This document shows positions 18,158-26,310 of a DNA stretch of 64,000 bases, in pieces. Within the stretch, counting starts at the first letter, position 1, and each line of letters begins with the position of its first letter. This DNA is from Candidatus Hydrogenedentota bacterium. GTDB lineage: Bacteria > Hydrogenedentota > Hydrogenedentia > Hydrogenedentales > SLHB01. The position numbers and the translations under genes are program-made. Where the stretch lies: assembly GCA_029552745.1 (NCBI GenBank), contig JAKPDK010000152.1, forward strand, positions 310,001 to 374,000, in the 5' to 3' direction. The notes beneath the pieces are model-generated. The model was not told the DNA's origin. It searched no databases and saw only the letters and a program-made list of their open reading frames with translations.

Positions 18158-21100
18158 TCAAGATTTCGGAACTACATAAAGCCAACGTCCCGAAACTTCT
18201 GGAGAGATCTCAAGGAACAATTGGCCCTCTTGCACGCGGGCAGAGACTTCATTGCCTCTACTTCCTGGGGTAGTCCCTTCCGCAAAAACTTGAACAGGGT
18301 CAAGTATACTCGTGACAGGTATTCGAACTTGTCCGGTTCCACGGATCAAGATTTGCATAACGGCGCCGCCAGGCACACTCCGTTTCGGTTCAACAGGACC
18401 CCAACCAATCTGAGGCAACGGTGCATCGGAAAAGACAAAAACGCGCCCGTCCACTGTGATTTGGTTAGTCTGGTTGCCAGCAAACGCGATGAGATTTCCT
18501 TCTTCATCCACTCGAAAAGCCATACTGCCTTTGCCTTTGTAATCAACCACATGGCCCTGCACTCGAAACGCAGACAATTCCAAATCATCCGAAGGCGGTG
18601 GTCTTCTTTCCAGGTATGCCGCATCTTCTTTGTCATTTCGAGCGAACCCACCGGGCCAACCTTCTTCATACGTCCGTAAGTGAGGCGCAAACGCCAGCGC
18701 ACCATTCGGAAACCTACAACACAAAACATTGCCTATCCTGGAAAGGTACTCTGTGTTATCATCTGGTACCCCGCTCGGGCCTGCGTAAGCGCCCAAAGCG
18801 CAAAGGACCTCAAACCAATTGCGGACGTCGTAACCGAGACTTTGAGACTGGTCATCGCGCGGTCTGTAGCCGAGAAATGTGTATGAACCTTTGCCTGATA
18901 AACTCTGCCGATAAGTGCCTACGATTCTATCTCTGACTTCGGCAACCTTTTGAGTACCCTCTCGCAAGGCAACAGGATAGATTCGGTCCACAAGAAAATC
19001 GGTAAGAATATACTGCGGTTTGACATCAGCCAAGACGCCTGAAAACACAACTTGACGCCCCGGCGCCATAAGTCCTTCTTCCACGCCCGGCACGTACTCA
19101 ACCCCGAACATTTCTTGCCACTCGTGCAAAACATTACTTCCTTCTCTACTCAATACAGGCGGAGGACCTGACCAAATAACTCTGCCCCCACCTTCAACAA
19201 ACTGTCGCATCATCTCAAGTAACTGGACAGACGGAAAAGGTTCAAAAAGGACAACCAGCGTGGTAAAAGAACGCCCAGCAACTTGTAAGGCGCCGCCTGA
19301 GACCTTGCCTCGTTCGAGTAACTTATCCGCGGTGATATAATTGGCGTAACCATATTGAGTCATCCAGCTTCCGAAACGCTCTTCTACGGCAACAAGATCT
19401 ATTGGGTACAGCATCAAAACATCAACATTCCGATGTTCCATTCCTTCCACTAAACCAAACAGTGGCTCAGCCGCCGCGCCGTAGGCATTGACCAAATAGT
19501 TGCGACGGCGCGCGATTTCATGAGGCATTCCCCAATGAGCTGCGTAGGAATAGGGAACTTCGTTGAGAATGCCCGTTGAACAAGCCAATGCAAGACCAAA
19601 GTAATTCCTATCGAGCCATCCGCCCTCACAATGATCATTACCATTGCCCGTTAGAAAATCACCCCATTTGAAATAATCAAAACAAGCCGAAGCTGCCTGA
19701 TGTACTGTGCAAGACCAGACAAAATTAGGCGTATATTCATATTGGTGGGGCGCATGAGGACCCGCATTGACCCTCCAATAATCTACGGTTGGACTTTCCG
19801 CCCATGTGGCATGGGCACGCGCCTCCAGTTTTCGGCCCATACGCAACTCCGCATAATGTTTCGCTGCAACAAACAAGTCTACTACGCCGTCCTGCAAAAG
19901 TCTGTAATAACGGGAACGGAAAAGAGCAGTTTCTCGGACTGCTTCGGGTGTATCGCCGAACACATGCATGACTCCGGATTTTGCTGTGAGATCGTTTGCA
20001 GCATCTTCCTGCCCATAGACGAAATACACCAAGTACTTGGCAAAGTCTCGGTACTGTTCCCCGTACAATTCTGAGAACCTCTTCGCAAAACCGTCGCTTA
20101 CGTACCGCAAAGCAAATTCTCCATGGTCATGATGGCTGAAATAGGCCCAGTCCTGTTGTATGTGCATTTCGTCGGAGTACAAACCGTTCAATTCCACGCC
20201 TGCTTCAGCATATCGGTCGATCAATTGTTTCAGAAACGGCAAGGCGTCCTCGCTGAAGTAATCCATTTCCGGTGTGCGATATTGCTGCACAACCAAAACA
20301 CGTGTTCTTTCGCCGCCAGCCGGAGAACTTTCAGCATAGTAGCGCACACGAACCGCTTTATAATCCCCCGCCTTTGACACGAGAGAATCCCATACTTCCG
20401 TTTTTACCGAATCCGTGATTTCAACGATATCTTCGGGCAACACTACACGATAGGGAGAACCCCGTAAGGGACGCTCGTTAAAAGCAAAAACTCGTACCCC
20501 GGCATCTTCTACATTTATCGGTCCTTTGTTGTTTGCCCAGCGTCGTTGCCGCCACATTTGCACACTGTACGCACCGGTCTTGGGATCACGTAAACCTTTC
20601 CGATAGTGCATCCACATACCTGATTGGCCTGTACGTTGCTGAAAAGCTGGGCCAATTTCCAAGGGACTTAAAAGGCTCAACTCCAGACGTAACCCATAAT
20701 CTTTTGCAAACCGACTGATCGCGGCGATATGTTGGATATATTCCTCCGTATCGGGCGTATACTTCCGAGGTTTACCTTCTTGACCGGGACGGTATTGACT
20801 AAAAAAATGGTCAAAAGCTAAGATAAGCGTGCGTTGGCCTGCAGCGCGTGCTCTTTCGCAAATTTGCCGTAAACTTGATTCATATTTGTCAAACGTTAAG
20901 CTCAAATCAAGTACGGCATCGGGGTCACTCAACCTCTCCAGCTCCTGATCCGAGACAAGAATAATATGAGACTTCCCGATCTGAAATGACCACGGTCCAG
21001 GATAAGCTACTAAATCTCCGGTGTAGACATCTTCTTTCGCATCTGACATGGATTGAACTCCTTCCTGAGCAAGACTTCCAGATCCAAAAAACAAAATCAT

Positions 21101-21214
21101 CAAAAACAGAGTAGTCAACACACACCTGGAAAAAGTATCTCGACAAGAGACAGTCTTATATGGTGCCATCACCCGATTTGAGATGCCCGAGTACTTCTTT
21201 GATGAGTTTGCCAT
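18158..21214 (-). CDS. Large exported putative glycoside hydrolase
   Basis: A 1018-residue exported protein, signal peptide at about 28-50 (CVLTTLFLMILFFGSGSLAQ). The middle looks like a TIM barrel with a candidate catalytic acid segment NGLYSDEMHI near 345. Around 600-690 there is a flavodoxin/trimerisation-like domain (VDVLMLYPIDLVAVEE, YITADKLLERGKV, FVEGGGRVIWSGPPP) as in GH42 and GH106 enzymes. The last 150 residues are beta-rich. The fold points to hydrolysis of rhamnose- or galactose-containing glycans, but the family is not certain. It starts 12 bases after the stop of the kinase/FGE gene, with AAAGG before the ATG, so the two are probably one operon. Confidence 0.7.
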   Translation of the reverse strand: MANSSKKYSGISNRVMAPYKTVSCRDTFSRCVLTTLFLMILFFGSGSLAQEGVQSMSDAKEDVYTGDLVAYPGPWSFQIGKSHIILVSDQELERLSDPDAVLDLSLTFDKYESSLRQICERARAAGQRTLILAFDHFFSQYRPGQEGKPRKYTPDTEEYIQHIAAISRFAKDYGLRLELSLLSPLEIGPAFQQRTGQSGMWMHYRKGLRDPKTGAYSVQMWRQRRWANNKGPINVEDAGVRVFAFNERPLRGSPYRVVLPEDIVEITDSVKTEVWDSLVSKAGDYKAVRVRYYAESSPAGGERTRVLVVQQYRTPEMDYFSEDALPFLKQLIDRYAEAGVELNGLYSDEMHIQQDWAYFSHHDHGEFALRYVSDGFAKRFSELYGEQYRDFAKYLVYFVYGQEDAANDLTAKSGVMHVFGDTPEAVRETALFRSRYYRLLQDGVVDLFVAAKHYAELRMGRKLEARAHATWAESPTVDYWRVNAGPHAPHQYEYTPNFVWSCTVHQAASACFDYFKWGDFLTGNGNDHCEGGWLDRNYFGLALACSTGILNEVPYSYAAHWGMPHEIARRRNYLVNAYGAAAEPLFGLVEGMEHRNVDVLMLYPIDLVAVEERFGSWMTQYGYANYITADKLLERGKVSGGALQVAGRSFTTLVVLFEPFPSVQLLEMMRQFVEGGGRVIWSGPPPVLSREGSNVLHEWQEMFGVEYVPGVEEGLMAPGRQVVFSGVLADVKPQYILTDFLVDRIYPVALREGTQKVAEVRDRIVGTYRQSLSGKGSYTFLGYRPRDDQSQSLGYDVRNWFEVLCALGAYAGPSGVPDDNTEYLSRIGNVLCCRFPNGALAFAPHLRTYEEGWPGGFARNDKEDAAYLERRPPPSDDLELSAFRVQGHVVDYKGKGSMAFRVDEEGNLIAFAGNQTNQITVDGRVFVFSDAPLPQIGWGPVEPKRSVPGGAVMQILIRGTGQVRIPVTSILDPVQVFAEGTTPGSRGNEVSARVQEGQLFLEISPEVSGRWLYVVPKS

Positions 21215-21226
21215 TTCTTAAACCTT

Positions 21227-22912
21227 TCATACATCTAGGTCACTATTTTTCCGAATTGTCCACACGCAGCGAAATCCAATGGTTGTATCCCGAGTCTCTG
21301 GAAAAACGCCCTTTCGGAAACTGGTCCTTAGTTCGTCCGGAGGCGAGTGCCACGAGCCACCGCGCACCACGCGTAGGGGAGGGTCGGGCGGCTCATCTCT
21401 TTCAGCTTGAGTAATACTGTAAGGCCTGAACCAGTCTTGAGTCCACTCAAATACATTCCCAGCCAGATCATGAATTCCTTCGGGAGTACACCCTTCTTCA
21501 TGCATTCCGACAATCGAGGGCATGTTTAGGTGGTCCGCGTAATTGGCACGTGTTGAATCGGGTTCGGAATTCCCCCACGGATATTTTCGGTTTTCTTTGC
21601 CACGGGCAGCAAACTCCCACTGAATCTCTGTAGGAAGTTCTTTTCCCGCCCAAACACAATAAGCCTGTGCATCCTCCCAAGATACGCCAACAACGGGCTG
21701 ATCTGGGTTGCTCAGATGCTCCTCGTTCCAAAACTTCGGAGGTTGACGCCCTGTCGCCTCTAGAAACTTACGGTATTGGGCAACGGTTACAGGAAATTTA
21801 TCCATATAAAAAGGAGACACATAAGCCTCAAACTGGGGCATTTCCTCTGGAACGGCATCGTTCCCCATGACAAAACTGCCGCCTTCCAGATAAACCATTC
21901 CTTCTGTATTGGGAATAGTCGTGGGATACCGTAGGGACACGTGGGAAGCTGTGGTCTGGTAAGAGGAGTGGAAAGCTGACAACAAAGCATGCCGAAACAT
22001 ACTCGCAGTCTGCCATCGACCATTCTTGTCCTCTTGCAATGCACGCTGCAAAACCTCATGGAGAGAAGGGGAGACGTCATTACGGATCGAGGAGACGACA
22101 CACTCTTCCTCTTTAGGGGTTCTGAGCGTCAGCAACTCGCGAAAAATAAGCCCTACTGAATATAGGTCCGAACGGTGATCAATTTCCTGACGTCTTTTTT
22201 GTTCGGGGGACGCATAAGCCTCTGTACCAATGACTCTGCCCGAACCAGCCCGCAATCCGTCATCCTTTACGTCAGAATCAACGGCCTTTGCAAGGCCAAA
22301 GTCAAGCACCTTAACCCACTCGCCCGGTAATATCAGTACATTCTCAGGCTTCATATCGCGATGAACAACACGATTGTGAGCATACGCCAGAGCATCCAGA
22401 ATCTGGGACACGATTCGCACGGCAAAACGCACAGTTGGCAACGTTTGCTTTGTCCGATACTCCTGAAGAATAGACCGCAATGACTTGCCCTTGACAAGTT
22501 CCATGGACAAATACAAAACTCCCTCAGGAAGTCTACCCACATCATGTACTGCTACGATATGGTCATGCCTAAGACGTCGCGCAATTTGTGCTTCCCGAAT
22601 AAAAAGCCTCTGCCCGGTTTGTGTTTGCAAGAGACGCGGATTCATAAACTTCAGGGCAACCGCTTCTCCTACTAAAAGGTCCTGTGCACTATAAACGACC
22701 CCCATGCCGCCGCGCCCCAGAAAATCAAGGACTCGGTAACGTCCGGAAAGCACAGTACCCTGTTTGAACTGTAGGTGATTTTGGGGAACCCCTGAACTCT
22801 TCACAGGAACCTGAATCGGACTTCCACAGGCGAAACACACACCTCGGTTACCCTGAACCGAGTCAGGAACGTAGATTTGAAGCCCACACTGTGGACAGAC
22901 CACTGGAAGCAT
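21227..22912 (-). CDS. Zinc-ribbon / Ser-Thr kinase / FGE-like domain protein
   Basis: Three parts in 561 residues. A zinc ribbon (CPQCG at 6-10, CFACG at 26-30) is followed by a Hanks-type kinase at about 58-310: glycine loop GRGGMG 66-71, lysine 88, HRD 184-186 in VVHRDMKPEN, DFG 204-206, and SPE in ASPEQ. An FGE/sulfatase-modifying-factor-like domain fills 335-555 (YLEGGSFVMGND, VSWEDAQAYCVWAG, DLAGNVFEWTQDW, VRGGSWHS, GFRCVW). No membrane segment is visible. The kinase should be active. The FGE-like part lacks the cysteine pair that true formylglycine-generating enzymes use after RGGSW, so it is more likely a binding module. Operonic with the large exported hydrolase. Confidence 0.92.
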   Translation of the reverse strand: MLPVVCPQCGLQIYVPDSVQGNRGVCFACGSPIQVPVKSSGVPQNHLQFKQGTVLSGRYRVLDFLGRGGMGVVYSAQDLLVGEAVALKFMNPRLLQTQTGQRLFIREAQIARRLRHDHIVAVHDVGRLPEGVLYLSMELVKGKSLRSILQEYRTKQTLPTVRFAVRIVSQILDALAYAHNRVVHRDMKPENVLILPGEWVKVLDFGLAKAVDSDVKDDGLRAGSGRVIGTEAYASPEQKRRQEIDHRSDLYSVGLIFRELLTLRTPKEEECVVSSIRNDVSPSLHEVLQRALQEDKNGRWQTASMFRHALLSAFHSSYQTTASHVSLRYPTTIPNTEGMVYLEGGSFVMGNDAVPEEMPQFEAYVSPFYMDKFPVTVAQYRKFLEATGRQPPKFWNEEHLSNPDQPVVGVSWEDAQAYCVWAGKELPTEIQWEFAARGKENRKYPWGNSEPDSTRANYADHLNMPSIVGMHEEGCTPEGIHDLAGNVFEWTQDWFRPYSITQAERDEPPDPPLRVVRGGSWHSPPDELRTSFRKGVFPETRDTTIGFRCVWTIRKNSDLDV

Positions 22913-23004
22913 TTCGTAACATTTCCAAAAAGTTATCCCGAAAAGTCACGAGATCGTACCACGACCTTAGTATTCTTAACAACGCGTAAATCTTCGTATC
23001 TAAG

Positions 23005-23033
23005 TTGACCGTTTTTGTATTGCACTCTATAGT
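23005..23033 (+). promoter_or_regulatory. Sigma-70-type promoter for the UroD-like gene
   Basis: -35 TTGACC (23005-23010), 17-base spacer, -10 TATAGT (23028-23033); five of six consensus bases in each. The expected start is near 23040, about 50 bases before the ATG. Confidence 0.7.
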
Positions 23034-23090
23034 GGTAAGGGAAAAAGTATTAAATGACAGGTTCGAATCATCAAAGTCGGAGGGTACCGA

Positions 23091-24152
23091 ATGGTATCGC
23101 GAGAACGATTTGCGCGCATGTTTGAACATAAAGAGGCTGATCGCATCCCTATCATCGACAGTCCATGGACAACCACTATTGAACGTTGGCAACGGGAGGG
23201 TATGCCAAAAGACGTAGACTGGGTAGATTTTTTTGATATTGACCATGTTAGCAACGTCGGCGCGGACATAAGCCCAAGGTATGAAAGAAAAATTCTTGAA
23301 GATACCGCGGAATACCGAATTGAGACAACCTCATGGGGCGCCACGGTAAAAAACTTTAAGCACACCACTTCCACCCCTGAATTCATTGATTTTATGGTTA
23401 AAACGCCGGATGATTGGAAACAGGCAAAATTAAGAATGACACCCAGCAGGGACCGGATCAATTGGGAACATCTGAACCAGAATTACTCAAAATGGAAAGA
23501 ACGGGGCGACTGGATAATAGGCGGACTTTGGTTCGGTTTTGATGTGACTCATTCCCATTTCGTCGGTACAGAGCGACTACTTACTGCCCTCATGACTGAC
23601 CCGGACTGGTGTGTTGACATGTTTAATCATTTTCTCGACATGGGGATCGCCCATTTAGAGATGCTCTGGGCAGAGGGATACACATTTGACGCCGTATCAT
23701 GGCCTGACGACCTTGGCTATCGAAACGGCACATTCTTTTCCTTAGAAACCTATCGAGAACTCTTGAAGCCTGTACAAAAACGGGCGGTGGAGTGGGCACA
23801 TGCCAAAGGGATTAAGGCGCATCTACACTCTTGCGGAAATGTCTCCAGCTTGGTACCCGAGTTTATTGAAATAGGAATCGACGCGCTTAATCCGCTCGAG
23901 GTGAAAGCCGGCATGGACACTGTAAAACTGAAAAAAGAATACGGAGACCTTCTTGTCTTACATGGGGGTATCAATGCCGTGCTCTGGGATGATCTCCAAG
24001 CGATCGAGGAAGAAATGCGAGCCAAACTTCCCATCTTAAAAGAGGGAGGCGGCTATATCTTTTCGTCAGACCACTCGATCCCATCTAGTGTCAGCTTAGA
24101 GGGTTTCAAGCATATTGTTTCGTTGGCAAAATCTCTGGGTTCTTACGTATGA
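23091..24152 (+). CDS. Uroporphyrinogen decarboxylase-like protein (UroD/MtaA superfamily)
   Basis: TIM-barrel protein of the UroD superfamily, which includes haem-pathway UroD and corrinoid methyltransferases (MtaA, MtbA). The segment HLHSCGNVSSLVPEFIEIGIDALNPLE near 245-272 has the His-x-Cys pair that binds zinc in the methyltransferase branch, followed by the usual glycine-rich GGGYIFSSDHSIP. The N-terminus differs from HemE (no RQAGR motif), so haem synthesis is unlikely. Many copies occur in Planctomycetes-type and Hydrogenedentes genomes with unknown substrate. It has a strong promoter and a GGAGG ribosome site, and overlaps the next glycosyltransferase by 4 bases. Confidence 0.88.
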   Translation: MVSRERFARMFEHKEADRIPIIDSPWTTTIERWQREGMPKDVDWVDFFDIDHVSNVGADISPRYERKILEDTAEYRIETTSWGATVKNFKHTTSTPEFIDFMVKTPDDWKQAKLRMTPSRDRINWEHLNQNYSKWKERGDWIIGGLWFGFDVTHSHFVGTERLLTALMTDPDWCVDMFNHFLDMGIAHLEMLWAEGYTFDAVSWPDDLGYRNGTFFSLETYRELLKPVQKRAVEWAHAKGIKAHLHSCGNVSSLVPEFIEIGIDALNPLEVKAGMDTVKLKKEYGDLLVLHGGINAVLWDDLQAIEEEMRAKLPILKEGGGYIFSSDHSIPSSVSLEGFKHIVSLAKSLGSYV

Positions 24153-24862
24153 CTGCTCCCAACATGAACACTTCCGTAAAACTCTCGGTTGTGATACCGC
24201 TTTATAATGAAGTGAATACGTTAGAACACGTGGTCGAAAAGGTACTCGCCGCGCCTTTTGACAAAGAAATCCTCATTGTTGATGACGGGTCTTCCGACGG
24301 AAGCGGCGCTGTCGCCGATCGGCTGGAGGGACAACACGCAGAAATCCGTGTGTTTCATCACACCATTAACCGAGGGAAGGGTGCTGCGCTGCGCACCGCA
24401 TTTAATGAAGTAACGGGCGACATCATCATCATTCAAGATGCAGATTTGGAATACGACCCCGCGGACTATCGTAGTCTGCTGGCGCCTCTGCTAGAAAATA
24501 AAGCCGACATCGTATATGGATCGCGATTTCTCGGAGGACCGCGTCGCGTCCTGTTTTTCTGGCATATGGTCGGGAACACCTTTCTCACCCTTTTCTCAAA
24601 CATGTTGACCAATCTCAATCTGACAGATATGGAGACCGGCTATAAAGCCTTTCGTAAAAATGTGTTGGATAGACTGGTAATTCGCTCAAACCGATTCGGT
24701 GTAGAGCCCGAGCTCACGGCGAAATTTGCCAAGGGTCGCTGGAGAATTTACGAAGTGCCCATCAGTTACGCTGGCAGAGGCTACCATGAAGGCAAGAAAA
24801 TCACGTGGGTCGATGGATTGAAAGCCTTTTTTGCTATCCTTTGGTTCAGGTTTTTTGATTAA
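24149..24862 (+). CDS. Family 2 glycosyltransferase, dolichol/polyprenyl-phosphate mannosyl type
   Basis: GT-A glycosyltransferase resembling dolichol-phosphate mannosyltransferase. Signatures: SVVIPLYNEVNTLE, VDDGSSDGS near residue 48, NRGKGAALRTAF near 76, QDADLEYDP with the metal-binding DAD, DMETGYKAFR near 154 and RFGVEPELTAKFAK. It is short (237) with only a weak C-terminal hydrophobic stretch, as in catalytic-only DPM1 homologues. It probably transfers a sugar to a polyprenyl phosphate at the inner face of the membrane. It is translationally coupled to the UroD-like gene upstream. Confidence 0.9.
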   Translation: MTAPNMNTSVKLSVVIPLYNEVNTLEHVVEKVLAAPFDKEILIVDDGSSDGSGAVADRLEGQHAEIRVFHHTINRGKGAALRTAFNEVTGDIIIIQDADLEYDPADYRSLLAPLLENKADIVYGSRFLGGPRRVLFFWHMVGNTFLTLFSNMLTNLNLTDMETGYKAFRKNVLDRLVIRSNRFGVEPELTAKFAKGRWRIYEVPISYAGRGYHEGKKITWVDGLKAFFAILWFRFFD

Positions 24863-24877
24863 CAATAAGGTTGTCCT

Positions 24878-25498
24878 GTGCGCATTGCAAATACCCCAAA
24901 TCAAGTAACCCGCGGATATGGCGCCTGCGAGCGTTTCTTGGCAACAAGACGTGCGCATCTAGCTGACAAGTTAATACCAAGTGAATTAAGAGAAGGACTG
25001 TTGATTGACATTGGCTGCGGTGCGTGGCCTCTCTTCCTGTGTTCCGCGAAGTTCCACAAACGCATCGGGATAGACAAGACCATAGACAAACATACAAGAA
25101 GCCAATTACAGGGTATGGATGTGACTGTCATCCCTTATGATGCCGAGCGGTATCCTTCTTTACCCTTTGCATCGGACGTCGCCTCTGCGATTACGTTACT
25201 GGCTGTTATGGAACACATGGAAAAGTCCACGATTGGTGTCCTCTTTTTAGAAATAAAAAGGGTTCTTAAGAAAGGAGGCCTATTCATTGTCACCACCCCA
25301 GCGGCATGGACAAGACCAATTCTGACGACATTATCAAAGATGAGACTTGTAAGTCCTGCGGAAATCGCCGAACATAAACACTACTATACAAAGAAAGAAC
25401 TACATGAAGTCCTCTTAAATACCGGATACGAAAAAAGAAACATTCAAAGTGGTGTTTTTGAGCTTGGCTGTAACCTTTGGGCTACTGCCAGAAAGTAG
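24878..25498 (+). CDS. SAM-dependent methyltransferase (class I)
   Basis: Class I Rossmann-fold methyltransferase. LLIDIGCGAWPLFL near residues 41-54 is motif I, IGIDKT gives the acidic ribose contact, LPFASDVASAITLLAVMEHM is the post-motif region, and EIKRVLKKGGLFIVTTP is the usual motif IV-V block. Start is a GTG with AAGG 7 bases upstream, 15 bases after the glycosyltransferase stop. Substrate cannot be read from the sequence; the neighbouring glycosyltransferase suggests modification of a lipid-linked or surface sugar (inference). Confidence 0.88.
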   Translation: MRIANTPNQVTRGYGACERFLATRRAHLADKLIPSELREGLLIDIGCGAWPLFLCSAKFHKRIGIDKTIDKHTRSQLQGMDVTVIPYDAERYPSLPFASDVASAITLLAVMEHMEKSTIGVLFLEIKRVLKKGGLFIVTTPAAWTRPILTTLSKMRLVSPAEIAEHKHYYTKKELHEVLLNTGYEKRNIQSGVFELGCNLWATARK

Positions 25499-25559
25499 CA
25501 ACGGGTTGGTAATCTTAGGAAGCGTTCTAGGACATAATTCTCCGAAATAGGAGTCGAGA

Positions 25560-26243
25560 ATGTTGTTGCTCACTATAGGACTGCTAAGCGCATCTTGGAT
25601 GCTGCCGACGATTCAAGAGACTTCACCGCGGATCATCCAACGGCAAGAATATTCCTTTGAAATACCCGAAGGTTGGCGTTTGGCTACCCAAGAAGAATTA
25701 AGCAGAGCAGCGGAAAAAACAGGAAAAGACTTAAAGCATATTGAAGCCTTACTTGTGAACACGTCTTCCGAGTCGGACACTTTTGTGGAGAACATAACCG
25801 TCCTTTTGACAAGACATGACGCGCGAAACAGAAATAATACGCTTCCCTACTATACGCAACAATACAAGGAAAGCCTTGGCGGCAACGCCTTCTTGTACGA
25901 GCCCATTGAGGCTAAGATAATTCCTCGAAAAGACCTGTCCTATTTTTCCATTCAGCACCGCTTGCAACTCTCAGAAAATGCGCCCACCTTACGCCAATGG
26001 ATTGCCATTTTGCCATCAACTAGACTCGATTATGTGCTCACGTATACGGTGGAAGAGAGCCTCTTCCAGTCCCATTCCCCTGCATTTGAGCAATTCGTAG
26101 CGAAATTTAAACCGGCGGAAGATAACCGATACGGCTATCCGCCCGCCGGTCTTTTTTGGGAACTTTGTCTTTTCTTAGGGTCGATTTCGGTGGTTCTTTT
26201 TGCGCTCAAACGCGTTAGAGCCGGGAGAACACCAAGTTCGTAA
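25560..26243 (+). CDS. Membrane-anchored protein with PsbP/DcrB-like domain
   Basis: Not assigned to a function. The N-terminus MLLLTIGLLSASWMLP is a signal-like hydrophobic stretch. The segment YSFEIPEGWRLAT near 31 opens a domain of the PsbP/DcrB/DUF1795 type, and the C-terminus has one membrane helix (LFWELCLFLGSISVVLFALK, about 200-219) followed by positive residues. So a periplasmic domain appears tethered to the inner membrane by its C-terminus. It follows the methyltransferase by 61 bases and converges on glmS. Confidence 0.7.
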   Translation: MLLLTIGLLSASWMLPTIQETSPRIIQRQEYSFEIPEGWRLATQEELSRAAEKTGKDLKHIEALLVNTSSESDTFVENITVLLTRHDARNRNNTLPYYTQQYKESLGGNAFLYEPIEAKIIPRKDLSYFSIQHRLQLSENAPTLRQWIAILPSTRLDYVLTYTVEESLFQSHSPAFEQFVAKFKPAEDNRYGYPPAGLFWELCLFLGSISVVLFALKRVRAGRTPSS

Positions 26244-26310
26244 CTTTACTATGTACTCTGCTCACTTGCCTAAACACACTCGAAAAGCCAACAACCATTA
26301 ACAGGTCTCA

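Noticed and set aside
23040-23090. tRNA T-loop-like GGTTCGAATC
   Set aside because: The flanking bases do not pair to make a T stem and no acceptor or anticodon arms are found; it lies in the leader of the UroD-like gene.
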